Part shown: piece by piece, positions 1 to 10,936 of the stretch
Position numbering within the stretch: position 1 is the first letter of the stretch
Layout of the letters: each line of letters opens with the position of its first letter
DNA from: Cordylochernes scorpioides
Taxonomy: Eukaryota; Arthropoda; Arachnida; Pseudoscorpiones; Chernetidae
Assembly (NCBI GenBank): GCA_030710605.1
Contig: CP092886.1
Span: 158,146,000 to 158,209,999, forward strand
Direction of reading: 5' to 3'
DNA: 64,000 nucleotides
Translations under genes and position numbers: made by a program
The notes under the pieces: generated by a model
Databases searched by the model: none
The model's input: only the letters and a program-made list of their open reading frames with translations
Told to the model about the DNA's origin: nothing

Positions 1-2025
1 GTAGGGGGGTGGAAATAGAGGTATTTGGGGAAACAACACATGTGAAACACATGTGAACACTCTAGGCGGGAACTGGCGATGACCAATAGGACAGTTGGTA
101 TCTGACTTCCGAACTGAAAGGTGGGTGTCCGCGCTACCTCTCGCGTCTACGAGAGGATTTCACTCTTAAATTATTTCATCCTCTTTTAAACTTTTCTGTC
201 ATCTTTTTTTAAAGGTATAAGCCATGTAATTTTCTATTTTTAGATTATACCAAAGCATAATGATTTTATTTATATTACTTTTTTAAAATTTATCCGTCTG
301 AATGGTTTTACTAGACATATTTAAGTCTATATACTATATTTCTTTTAAAATGTATAGGCCATATATATTGGTAGGCATATTTAAGCAAATAATCCTTTTC
401 TGATAATCCAATTGTTTATTTTTTTATTTTTTTTTTTCACGAGGATGTTCAGTTTTTACTAAGATAAGCGCAATTTCGGAGCTTTTCTGCTATCTCTTGT
501 AAAATGTATAGCCCATATAATTTTTTTTATTTAGATTATACCGAAGTATAATGATTTTTATATATATTATTTTAAAATTTATTCTTCTGAAGGATTTCGC
601 TAGCCATATTTAAGCGTATGTTCTTTTTTCCTGATAATCCAATTGTTTATTTTTTTTTATTTTATCACGAGGATGTTTAGTTTTTACTAAGATAAACGCA
701 ATTTCGGAGCTTTTCTGCAATCTCTTGTAAAATGTATAGCCCATATAATTTTTTTCATTTAGATTATACCGAAGTATAATGATTTTTATATATATTATTT
801 TAAAATTTATTCGTCTGAAGGATTTCGCTAGCCATATTTAAGTGTATGTTCTCTTCTCCTGATAATCCAATTGTTTATTTATTTTTTCTCATGTTATCAC
901 GAGGATATTTAGTTTTTACTAAGATAAACGTAAATTAAGAGTTTTTCTGCTATCTCTTTTAAAGTGTTTACGCCATATAATTTTTTTCCGAAACACATTT
1001 ACCTCAAAGTATTTGCGTAATTTTCTGTCGTTATATGAATATAATGTTCAGACATAAGTGTCCGCTTCGATTCATAATTGTATCTGTCTAGTCTTACTTA
1101 CCCATGGACCTTCTAGCTTAGTTTATTTGAATTTGTAATCCGCCTATTCCTTTTATATACTGGTTTAGTAAAGTATTCCCACAGTCATGCCCAAATCTAA
1201 TCATTAAGTGATAAAGCAGTATTCATTTATTTATATATTTTACTAGCGTTTAATGAATATGCATTATTTTTAACTTAACCTCCCTCGCAATTAGACTAGC
1301 ATATTTCAATTTTTATATTGTACGGATATGATATGCATAGGGACCTCCCCCATATTTAGTCTATTCTTTTAGTTTTAAACGATAGAATGTTTTCATAAAT
1401 AACATTTTTTAAACTTCGTGAAGTTATTGAATATATAATTATATATATATAATTCCCATATCATCTTTAAGATTATTCCTTTATTTTATACTTATCCCAG
1501 TAACCCATATCGTGATTTATCCCTTAATTACTTATCTATTTATCGCAAATATTTACATATCGCACTTTAGATTATTATGAAAGCGACTTATTTATCTCTA
1601 AATTTTTCTTGTTGATTCGAAGGGCGTATACCCCCCCAGGACAAGTGTGTAATTTCGTTGCCTCTCTATTCGCCTCCCTTTTAAAGTATTTAGATTATAA
1701 AATAGGTCAACTGAATTCATAATATTTACTGGGTCTTTATTTCTTTGGCACTTGTGAACAAATTCCGCCTAATATTTAATTATATATTTAGTTTATAGCA
1801 ACATTTTTTTATTGCAAACATTTTGCATACCAGTATCACGATAACCCGGATTGTTTTCCTAGTTAATATAATCCTTCAAGTGTTGAATTTTGTCACCTTT
1901 TCCCACCCCTTTTCTGGCGCAACTTACAATATAGATATTTGCGAGACGGTACAATCACGATAAATTTCAAGATGGCGGCTGATGGGACGCGCCCGGCGAT
2001 CGACCTTCAATCCATGTTGCTTCCA
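1..2025. repeat. Dispersed non-coding repeat, copy 1 (cut by window start)
   Basis: This stretch is collinear with 52040-53325 in the same orientation. Shared landmarks are the block around 52-90 (CACTCTAGGCGGGAACTGG), a series of tandem units, and a conserved 3' block at 1915-2022. Inside it, units of about 226 bp repeat roughly three times between about 395 and 990. Each unit carries a GATAATCCAATTG segment, a CGAGGATG-TTTAG segment and a TGTATAGCCCATATAA segment. No coding potential is visible. The 3' block contains CAAGATGGCGGC at 1968-1979. It could be a long LTR, a non-autonomous element or a satellite-derived unit; I cannot assign the class. Confidence 0.75.
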
Positions 2026-4239
2026 ACTATATAAAAGATTAGGGACGTTAAATAATCCCCTCTCCTCTTAAATCCGAAATATCCCATAGACAATAATAAA
2101 AAGTCACCTCAATATGTCATAATTAAGAATTTAGTCTTTTTTTTTTAATGAAATTTCCAACGATTCTGTCCACTTTCCTGAAACACCTTTCCTTGGATAA
2201 GGACAAATAAAGACATCATTATTAACATCTAATTACAATAAATAATCACCAGCAGAAGGTCTGATCAGATACAATGAAATTTAAGCCCGAATATATTTAG
2301 CCTTTTCTTTTATTATAATTTGGCACAGGTATGGATATTCGTGTGTGTGTGTGTTCAGTAAGGATTCTCTAGAAATCATATAAGACGAGTTTGAGAATTT
2401 ATTTCAACACTAACGGGAAAAGGATTGCTTTGTCATGGCATATGTATGAGAATATATTTATCAACAAAAGTCATGGGTATTCTAATGGTGTGAATTTGAG
2501 CATTTCTTTTTAAATAAAACCTACTTCCGCTTTGAGAAAACGAGAAAGATATTTCAATGATGCTGATTCATTATATGAATTTACAGATTTCTTATAATTA
2601 TCTTGTGTTATAGAGGCAAGCTTTAATTATGCTCATTATTCAGACGTGTGGTTTCTTTCCACGACAATAGTGTTTAGATATAGTTTTTTTTTCGTAAAAG
2701 GTCTGGGCAGTCTAGATCCTAGAGTTAGAGTGGAAATCTAGATAAGGAGGCTCAATCCACTCATCGCAGATAACTCCAGTGATTAATTAAGACAATTCTA
2801 ACTAACAGGGTGTTCAAAAAGCAGAACTTTAAGGAATTAGTCACGTCAAAGGCAATGTTTTCGCGGGTGTCTGGGAGTAATGATGAAAAAGGATTACAGT
2901 GATCCGACTAATAACAGTTGAATAAATAAAATAGAAAGATCCCATATTGGATACTGACACCAGTGGGAGCAGATACCACTGTGGAATATATGTTTTCTTT
3001 TTTTTTTTGGAACCATACATGAGTTTAATAACGAACTGACGCCTTAGAGTGACCTTCTCATTGGGATTGATTGAAGTTGCTACTGATTAGGGGAAGTGTA
3101 GTGTGTCAGACCAGTGTATTAAGAATGAATGGAGAAGACAGTTGAACTAATAAAATTAACGGAGATATACAAGATTAAGATTCTTCCTTGGATCCAGTTA
3201 ATTTCGATTACCGCAATGAGACGGTATTATAAGTCGGGAGAAAGTTGATTTGGTCGCATAAGGGATGGCCTCCTAGACGTGACAAAGATCACCATTGATA
3301 TCTTATTGAATACCGGACGGGATTCGCGTGTAACAGCCAAAGGACCAAGTAACACCCTAAAGTATCTGGGTGACGATAAGAGTGACGGCATAGTTTAAAT
3401 TCAACAATATACACTGGTCAAATGTACGATTCCTTCCACATCAATGTTTTGACAACCACTTCACTCTGAAAGGAGCAACGAATTTTTAACCCTAATGTTA
3501 AGGTCCTTTGGAGCGACATCTCCTGTTGCATAACGTAAAGACGCATGGCAATAAAGACAATACAATTTACCTAGATCAACTGTTCCCAGTTGAACATTTA
3601 TGACCTGAAAGAAGGGCTTCATTCACCCGATTGAATATGTCTTAGACAAGCGACCTAATTCTATAAGCTACTACCCTGTGAGTTAAGAGTTGTCAACAAT
3701 GTTAAGAATTTTTCTTTTGGAACGAGGGGAATTGCGTAGTCTGATTCAACCAGCGTACAATATTTATAAGATTATACCAAGCTATAGTTAGCATCTAGAA
3801 CCTACAATTCTGTAAAAAGCTTGCATAAATTCTTGAAGAGAATATTGTTCAGCGAAGTTGTAAGACAACTGACATTTTGTACATATATATCTCTAATTTT
3901 CCATGATAAGGTTGCCCTGTCTCGTTTAGTGGGAGACAGTACTAAAGAAGATTGACTTGTTAAATTCCCAGTGACAACAGTAAAGTATTTACTGACCAGC
4001 TTAGACACAGGATTTCTAAGGCCGTCGAGATAAGCTTATCTCCAAAAAGGGGGGAAGGTCAGGGGGGAGACAGAATAATAGGAAATTTCCTCCTTCAAAT
4101 AGGAGGGTAGGTCGTTAGTTTTGATAAGAAGTGACAGGGGAGGAGCAGATTCCCAGAAAGGACTCCTGAGATATCAAAGTGGACTAGCGTAATATCGAGA
4201 TTCGTTCCCGATGAAGGGTTTCGAGGAGACTCCAGAGGG
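2026..4239. other. Unassigned AT-rich sequence
   Basis: I see no gene or recognisable transposon here. A short (GT)n run lies near 2340-2354, and a perfect 16-bp palindrome, GAGATAAGCTTATCTC, lies at about 4027-4042. The small open frames here have no recognisable composition or motif. Confidence 0.4.
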
Positions 4240-4452
4240 ATGAAAAAGAGTTGAAAAGTGTTAAAAGAGATGGAAAGAGATGTGATGAAAAGGGTGTTGA
4301 AGGATGTCGAAAATCGACAGAATGAAAAAGAGTTGAAAGGTGTTAAAAGAGATGGAAAGAGATGTGATGAAAAGGGTGTTAAAAGGGTGTTGAAAAATGT
4401 TGAGAGATGTTGAAATGGATGAAAACATGTTGAAAGATGTCGAAAGCGACGA
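4240..4452. repeat. Purine-rich tandem repeat
   Basis: A segment of about 80 bp made of GATG, GAAAAG and GTTGAAA words is repeated nearly exactly (4240-4300 against 4321-4381). It then decays into shorter GTTGAAA-type repeats. The plus strand is almost free of cytosine. The open frame on the minus strand through this array is a by-product of the repeat. Confidence 0.7.
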
Positions 4453-4588
4453 AGGAATCATAGATAAATGACGGATATAAAAAGGATAATTGATGGATTT
4501 CCAGATATGTCAGGACTAGACTAATGGATTTGATCCCAGGTAAATATTTGATTTGCTTTTAAAGAAATGGGGTTTAAGACTATTGAAT

Positions 4589-5083
4589 CATGCTATAATC
4601 CATTGCTGTGTTTACATAGCAACCTCATGCAGTAGTCCATTTTTGTGATTACCAAGCAACCTCATGCTATAATCCATTGTTGTGATTACATAGCAACCTC
4701 ATGCGGTAGTCCATTGTTGTGATTACCTAGCAACCCCATGCGGTAGTCCATTGTTGTGATTAACAAGCAACCTCATGCAATAATCCATTGTTGTGATTAC
4801 ATAGCAACCTCATGCGGTAGTCCTTTGTTGTGATTACCTAGCAACCTCATACTATAGTCCATTGTTGTGATTACCTAGCAACCTCATGCTGTAATCCATT
4901 ATGTTGATTACCTAGCAACCTCATGCTATAGTCCATTGTTGTTACTACCTAGCATCCTCATGCTATAATCCATTGTTGTGATTACCTAGCAACCTCATGC
5001 GGTAGTCCATTTGTTGCGATTACTCAGCAGCCTCATGCTGTAGTCCATTTGTTGCGATTACTTAGCAGCCACATGCTGTAGTC
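4589..5083. repeat. 37-bp minisatellite, about 13.3 copies
   Basis: Head-to-tail copies of a 37-bp unit start with CATGC and end in AGCAACCT (internal core TCCATTGTTGTGATTAC). Units differ at a few favoured positions: TATAA, GGTAG or TGTAG after CATGC, and CTAG, ATAG or CAAG before CAACCT. The last two full units share TTTGTTGCG and AGCAGCC and are 38 bp. There are no intervening spacers. The array ends about 250 bp before the Gypsy-1 gag frame. Confidence 0.9.
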
Positions 5084-5337
5084 TAGCCTGTCTTAACTGT
5101 CGAACCCCGACATAACGTTGTCCTACTTTATTGATGGACCACGTCTACCATGTTAAAATAAAGGATCCTCAATTGAAGTGCGAACATTTCATTTTTTAGG
5201 AAAATGAATAAAGAAAGTCTCTCTTCTCTCCTTCCACTTCGTATTCCCCACTTTGCCCACCTCTATGGGTCCTAGATATTATCGTTACAGTCAGGATGGA
5301 AGCTAATACCTAGTTCCTGTAGATTCAACAGTGGACC
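5084..5337 (+). other. Probable 5' leader or LTR remnant of Gypsy-1
   Basis: This non-coding stretch lies between the minisatellite and the gag start. AATAAA occurs at 5157-5162, as in the R region of many LTRs. I could not find a matching second LTR beyond 15630, where an N gap interrupts the sequence, so LTR boundaries and a primer binding site cannot be fixed. Confidence 0.35.
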
Positions 5338-6344
5338 ATGCCTGCCGAAAGAGAGAACGCCACAGCTAGCCAAGCCCAGCTGCCCTCCATGCTGTACAAC
5401 TTAGAAAAATTCGAAGGGAAGGGCATAGTCCCCTTTACTAAGTTTATAAAGGACTTCGAACTCGTCTATGACCTGAGAGCCCTGGACGACGCCAGAAAGA
5501 GAATCCTCCTGGATAATCATCTCCAAGGAGCTGCAAGGGAGTTTGCCTTCCAATCCCAACAAATCCGTCTAGGATATGAGGAACTAAAGGAGAGCCTCGA
5601 AAGGCGATTCCGGAAGAGAGTCTCCACAAGGGAGATGAGGAGTCAGTTCTTCTCCTGTAGACAGGGAGCCGGGGAGAAAGTCCGGGACTTTGCCGCACGG
5701 GTGAGTGACCTTGCGGCGGGAGCAGAGTCGGATGGCCTGAAGATAGGCATCTCGGAGGTCGCGGAGGTCTTCATCGACGGACTCTGCCCCAGCCTGTGGG
5801 AAAAGGCTCACCTCTACCAAGGCGAACCATGGGAGACCCTAGTCAGCAAACTACAGTGGCTAGAGCAAAGGGAGGAAGATTACAGAGAAGCACAACGCTC
5901 CAGCACCGACAGGAACGGCCAGAGGCTGGGCGACATGGACAACAAACTAGCCGAGCTGGAGAGAAAAATGAAGGCCTTAGAGACAGAGAATTTGGCCCTT
6001 AGAAGACAAAGGGGAACGTCAACATTACAAATAACGAGGCAGGAAGGTGGCCAACACCCCCCTCAGGAAGAAGGGATTACGGAGGAGCCAACGCCGAGGA
6101 TAATAGAAGGGGAGCCCCCCTCAGAAACTGGCAAGGGAGATCAGCACAGCAGCCATTCAGGCAGCAACGGCACCCACCCCCACCTAGACAAGAAAGGAGA
6201 GACCCCAACATAGAAAAGGAGGGGAATTCTGGGGTGGACTACAAGAGACAAGGGGATGCAGTGAGATCACGCCCCAAGTGCTATAAGTGCGGCGAGCCAG
6301 GACACCTCATCCGGGACTGCCAGCAGACGCAACAAAAAAACTAG
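5338..6344 (+). pseudogene. Gypsy-1 Gag (capsid/nucleocapsid), frameshifted
   Basis: The 291-codon frame from ATG 5338 is rich in charged residues. It looks like a Gypsy capsid region (residues about 20-180, with a ...FxKFIKDFELVYDLR start), followed by a heptad-like charged helix around residues 195-225. It stops at 6213. A CCHC zinc knuckle (CYKCGEPGHLIRDC) is readable in another phase at about 6279-6320 and stops at 6342-6344. A small frameshift has therefore separated capsid from nucleocapsid. Gag would assemble the virus-like particle and bind genomic RNA through the knuckle. Codon use is more GC-rich than in the neighbouring BEL. Confidence 0.75.
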
Positions 6345-6940
6345 GTCCGGCTTGCCTCAAGGCGGGAGAGGGATTTGCAGCCAGTTTACCTGCCATACAT
6401 ATGTACATACTAAATAAAGGAAGGTCTCTAAGCGGAAAGTCCCTAAATTTCATTATAGACTCGGGCTCAGAGGCTAATATTGTAAATATTGATACTATAG
6501 ATATATGCACTGAGGGATTAAATAAACCAACTTACCTTAAAGGCATAAGCGGCAAGTCATTAAGGTCGCTAGGGAGTAAGGTGTTAGAGATAGGAGCAAC
6601 AGTGAATGGTAAACCCATTAGGGAGGTGAGAACGACCTTCGAGTATTGCCACATGGGAGAAATAGGATTTGATGGCATACTTGGATTACCAGGTTTCCGA
6701 GCTCTAAAACTACATCTCAGCTATGATGGGAGTGTTAAATCCGACTATGAGCAGAAGGAAGATCCGACCAAGTCGGCCTTTCTTTATTCATTACAAATCA
6801 TGGAAATGTCTCCTCAACCACCCAGGATACCCTTAAACAAAATTCACACAGGCGATGATGTCCTCAGGGCTTTCAGCCATTGTTTCTGTAAAGATATAAG
6901 GGATATGGGGGGTGGCTCCACCATCACAGCCCCAAGCTAA
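6287..6940 (+). pseudogene. Gypsy-1 aspartic protease region
   Basis: The open frame holds a retropepsin-like active site, IIDSGSEANIV (Asp-Ser-Gly), near residue 58, and a downstream GFDGILGLP that resembles the flap/ILGL motif of pepsin-type retroviral proteases. It cleaves the Gag-Pol polyprotein in functional elements. The first ~25 codons overlap the zinc-knuckle frame in another phase and are not the natural start. It ends three bases before the RT frame, with a frame change between them. Confidence 0.7.
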
Positions 6941-6942
6941 AG

Positions 6943-8751
6943 ATGCTGACTAGTAAACCAGTCTATAGAAGACAATACCCGATCCCAAATAGATTAGAAT
7001 CAAAGGTAAAAACATTAGTAGACAAACTAGAAGAGGTAGGGATAATAGAAGGGAGTACCTCTCTGTGGAATTCCCCTCTATTCCCTGTTGCCAAAACTGA
7101 TGGTAGTGTTCGCATCACCATGGACCTACGCCTGATTAATGAGGCAACTGAATTCTTCCCGTTCCCGATACCCCGTGTTGAAGACAATTTGCGCGCATTC
7201 GCGGGTGCAAAGGTCTTCAGCACGTTAGATCTGACTTCTGGATTCTTCCAGATTCACATCCCGGAGAGCGACAGAGATTACTTTACCTTCTCTTTACCCT
7301 GGGGAAGATACCGCTTCACGCGTTTGCCACAAGGAGCTAAAAACTCGGCACAAGTCTTCCAGTGGGCCATGAACTTGGTCCTGGGTGACTTGTTGTTCAA
7401 ATGCGTTCGTCTGTACATCGATGACGTCATTGTCTACAGCGACTCTCACGAGCAGCAGGTAGCGCACCTCGCTGCTGTACTCGAACGCCTGAGTAAGTTC
7501 GGTTTGAAGGCCAAATACGGGAAGAGCTATTTCTTCAGGGACTCGGTAGAGTATCTGGGTCATGTAATTGACCAAAATGGGATCAAACCCATGTGGGATA
7601 ATGTCGCCGCTCTCAGGGATTTGAAACGACCTCATAACATCAAGGCAGTCAGAAGTCTATTGGGTACGGTTAACTACTACCGACGCTTTATACCCAACGC
7701 AGGTGGGGTCCTGGCTCCACTGAGCAACTTATTAAGGAAGGGACAGAGATTTGCTTGGGGTATAGTAGAGCAGACAGCCTTTGAGACGGTGAAGGAGATA
7801 CTAACCAGTGAGCCACTATTAATTCACCCGACCATAGGGATACCTTTCATCCTGAACACTGACGCCAGTGGAATAGCGGTAGGCGCTTGCCTCCAACAGG
7901 AGGTCAATGGGACAGTGAGGCCAATTGCTTATTATAGCAAGCGACTGACAGGTCCTGAGATCCGCTATTCTACAATAGAAAAGGAGGCTTATGCAGTAGT
8001 GTTGTCCCTACAACACTTTAAACACCTCCTGGCGGGCAGTAGGGTAGAAGTACATACCGACCATAAACCGATTACTAATAATAAGGGGTCTGATTATAAG
8101 AACGCTCGACTGTCTAGGTGGGCAGAGATCATCCAAGACTTTAACGTTACATTCATTTATGTCCCGGGGAAGGAAAACACGGTAGCCGACTTTCTTAGTA
8201 GGTTCCCGTGTGAGGATGATCCAAACCTATCACAAGATGGGAGGGTAGTGGCCGCGGTGGTAAAGGACCATCGGCCCCCCTTATTAGATAGTAATCGGAT
8301 ATGGGAAGGTTTGCTTCAAGAGAAAGGGTGGGCCCCATTACTAAATAGGTTAACAAAATCAAAAACGGGTAGCACAGAAAGGTATAATAACAGGGAGTAC
8401 AGGTTACAAAATAAATACCTTTTTGCAAAAAATGAAAAGGGTACCTGGGTGAAGGTGGTTCCTGCAGGTTTTAGGGAAGCAGTGATCAGTTATCATCATG
8501 ATATCCCTACTGGGGGCCATTTCGGAGTCAAAAAGGTTATGAGAAGGCTAAAGGGTGACTATTACTGGCCTGGTATGAGGACTCAAGTCCGGAAATATAT
8601 ACGCAGATGCGAGAGTTGTCAGCTATCAAATCAAGGCGTAGTCAATGCCGCTAGTGTTCCCCACTTTAGACCCGAAAAACCCTTTGAACATCTAGCTCTA
8701 AACTTCATAGGACCTTTAGAGACACCCCAAGGGGTTATTCGAGTATCTTAA
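6943..8751 (+). CDS. Gypsy-1 Pol: reverse transcriptase, RNase H, integrase N-terminus
   Basis: A 602-codon frame. The RT domain spans residues about 10-240, with STLDLTSGFFQI (motif A), LPQGAKNSAQVFQ (B) and YIDD at 158-161 (C). RNase H begins near 300 with LNTDASGIAVGACLQQ and includes TIEKEAYA and HTDHKPIT. The integrase HHCC zinc finger is near 500-560 (HHD...GGHFGVKK, then CESCQ). At residue 587 the first catalytic Asp of integrase is Asn (LALNFIGPLE). The frame ends in a premature stop at 8751. The domain set is typical of Gypsy elements; this copy is unlikely to be functional. Confidence 0.9.
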   Translation: MLTSKPVYRRQYPIPNRLESKVKTLVDKLEEVGIIEGSTSLWNSPLFPVAKTDGSVRITMDLRLINEATEFFPFPIPRVEDNLRAFAGAKVFSTLDLTSGFFQIHIPESDRDYFTFSLPWGRYRFTRLPQGAKNSAQVFQWAMNLVLGDLLFKCVRLYIDDVIVYSDSHEQQVAHLAAVLERLSKFGLKAKYGKSYFFRDSVEYLGHVIDQNGIKPMWDNVAALRDLKRPHNIKAVRSLLGTVNYYRRFIPNAGGVLAPLSNLLRKGQRFAWGIVEQTAFETVKEILTSEPLLIHPTIGIPFILNTDASGIAVGACLQQEVNGTVRPIAYYSKRLTGPEIRYSTIEKEAYAVVLSLQHFKHLLAGSRVEVHTDHKPITNNKGSDYKNARLSRWAEIIQDFNVTFIYVPGKENTVADFLSRFPCEDDPNLSQDGRVVAAVVKDHRPPLLDSNRIWEGLLQEKGWAPLLNRLTKSKTGSTERYNNREYRLQNKYLFAKNEKGTWVKVVPAGFREAVISYHHDIPTGGHFGVKKVMRRLKGDYYWPGMRTQVRKYIRRCESCQLSNQGVVNAASVPHFRPEKPFEHLALNFIGPLETPQGVIRVS

Positions 8752-9003
8752 CTATTGTGGATCTATTTACTAAGTTCCCAATTCTAATTCCTACTAAGGA
8801 TCATGTGCCAGTACAGTAGTTAGAGCCTTATTGGAGAGGGTAATCACTACCTTTGGAGTACCAAAAACAATACTTTCTGACCGAGGTTCAGCATTCATGA
8901 GTTGCATATTCAAGGGAGTTTGCAAAGCCATGGGAGTTGGTGCAGTAAATACCACAGCCTGGAGACCTCAGAGTAATGGCGCCGTAGAAAGACTCAATAT
9001 GAC
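8752..9003 (+). pseudogene. Gypsy-1 integrase core, left half
   Basis: After the stop at 8751 the rve core continues in other phases. From about 8831 it reads a segment with LSDRGSAFMS (second catalytic Asp) and ends in WRPQSNGAVERLN, which carries the third catalytic residue, Glu. It runs directly into the BEL-1 5' LTR at 9004. The same protein resumes at 14837. Confidence 0.85.
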
Positions 9004-9300
9004 TGTTAGGTTTTTTTTATTATCATTATTATAGTAATATATATGTTAGGTTTTATTTTTTATTATTATTATTGTATTTTATTAATTAATTATAATTCAT
9101 ATTCATAGAATTTTATTGTTAATTATCATCATTCTTTTTGTTGTTGTTTTTTTCTGCTTCTGTTTTCTTTTGTGTTAAATACAACTAAATCGCATTAAAT
9201 CGTAGTGTAATTCTTTTTTGTTGTGTAAAATAAATCGAATTGAATCGAATTGTGTCAGCTCGTTCTTTCTAGAAGAAACATCAAAGAAAACGTGCTAACA
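9004..9300 (+). repeat. BEL-1 5' LTR with adjacent primer binding site
   Basis: A 297-bp LTR, TG...CA, T-rich. Immediately downstream, from 9306, TGGTGCCGAAACCCGGGA is a tRNA primer-binding-site type sequence as found at this place in BEL elements. AATAAATCG near 9229 may supply polyadenylation. Confidence 0.9.
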
Positions 9301-9402
9301 TTTATTGGTGCCGAAACCCGGGAAAGAAGTAGAAGAAATAGAAAGTTTTTAGAAGCCATAGAAATAAAGAAAGGTAAGGTTTTGAATACTAATCTTTAAA
9401 AT

Positions 9403-10817
9403 ATGGAAACAGAAATCTTAATTTTTGAATCTCTGATTAAAAGTTTAGAATTGATAAAAGCAGATGTAGAATATAATTTAGAAGGCAATGATAATTACGC
9501 ACTTATGCAAAATAAAGAAGACTTGTTAAATTTAAAAGCTAGCTTTGATAATCAATATGTGAAATTAGTAAAATATAAAGGCATTAATGATGAAGAAAAA
9601 TTTAAGGTATCCTTTGAGGCAAAGTCTAAAATCAATTATTTTGTGATAAAAATAAATAGATCGCTGGGAAATTTAAATAAAAATACATTTTCTGGTGAAA
9701 CCAATTTAGAACTTCCTAAATTTCAATTGCCCACCTTTAGTGGTGATATTTCAGATTGGCTGAGTTTTAAGGAAATTTTTATTAGATCTATTGATCAAAA
9801 TCCAACACTGGGAAATTTTCAAAACTTCAATATTTAAATTCTGCACTAAAAGGAAATGCCGCTAGACTTATTAGGGCGTTCAATATTTCTGATGAAAATT
9901 ATCCTATTGCCTGGCAAACCTTGGTCAATAGATTCGACAAAAAAAGTGAATTGGCTTTTAAACAAATTCAAAATATGTATGATCTAAAAGATGTAAAACA
10001 AGAATCGACTAAAGATTTATTTGATCTCCTGGACATTTGTAACGAAAGCATTCAGAATCTCTCTATCCTCGGATTGGAACGTAATAATTTATCAGATATG
10101 ATTTTAATTCATATAATTCAATCAAAACTTGATCGTTCAATAAGAAAGGAATGGGAGATGAGTTTGCATGAGAAAGAATATCCATCGTATGAAAAGAATA
10201 TTTCTTTCCTGGAAAGATTTGCTGGAAGTCTCGGGAGTTTTCAGAATAAAGAAAATTCAAAACAATTCTACAAAATGAATAAATCCACTCATTCTCATTC
10301 AGCAACATTTGCCTCTAGCTCTAGTATAGATAGCAGAGTCAAGTCATGCGTCTTATGTAAAGGTGAACAATTTTTGTTAAAATGTCCTAAGTTTAATGGT
10401 ATGATGTTACCTGAAAGATGGACTTTTGTAAAAGATAATCGTCTATGTTACAACTGTCTAAGATCTAACCATAGAGTATCGTCATGCGTCTTCACACAAA
10501 ATTGCAAATCATGTAATAAGAGACATCATACTCTTTTGCATCAGTTCAAACCGGAAATGTTAAGTCCTGTTGCGGACATATCTCCATTGACCCATGCCAG
10601 TGTCTCATGTTTTGCAGACAACAAAAGTCATGATCGAATATTACTCTCTACGGCTTTAATAAAGGTCAAATCGGAAAATGGAGTTCTACAAACATGTAGA
10701 GCCCTCATAGATACAGGCTCTCAAAGGTGTCTTATAACAAATTGTTGTCGAAATAAATTAAATCTTCCTCTTGCTGAATGTAAAACTACAGTTTTTGGTT
10801 TGGAAACAAACTTGTAG
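9403..10817 (+). pseudogene. BEL-1 Gag plus start of protease, frameshifted
   Basis: The first frame (ATG 9403 to 9837) holds the start of a BEL Gag and ends in LPTFSGDISDWLSFKEIF, the BEL Gag DUF1759-type signature. It breaks near 9830. The second frame (about 9840/9921 to 10817) continues the Gag helical region. It then has two cysteine/histidine clusters (CVLCKGEQFLLKC near 10347, and CYNCLRSNH with CKSCNKRHHTLLH around 10447-10545), followed by ALIDTGSQRCLI, the retropepsin active site, at about 10705. It stops at 10817, inside the protease. Confidence 0.85.
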
Positions 10818-10936
10818 AACAATCAATAGGTGAGGTCTCTCTCCAATTTAGACAATTTAGCCCACATTTCTCTCTCTCTCTCTCAAACCTAATATTCAAC
10901 GCCAATCCTATAGTCATTGATAAGATCACATCAGAA

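Noticed and set aside
4261-4461. 66-codon minus-strand open frame
   Set aside because: It is generated by the purine-rich tandem repeat and has repetitive, low-complexity protein.
4589-5083. CRISPR-like array
   Set aside because: Units are contiguous with no unique spacers, the context is eukaryotic transposon DNA, and no cas-like genes are present. It is a minisatellite.
5280-5337. tRNA-Leu-like primer binding site (CAGTCAGGATGG near 5289)
   Set aside because: It lacks the leading TGG and the match to a tRNA 3' end is partial. LTR boundaries are also unknown.
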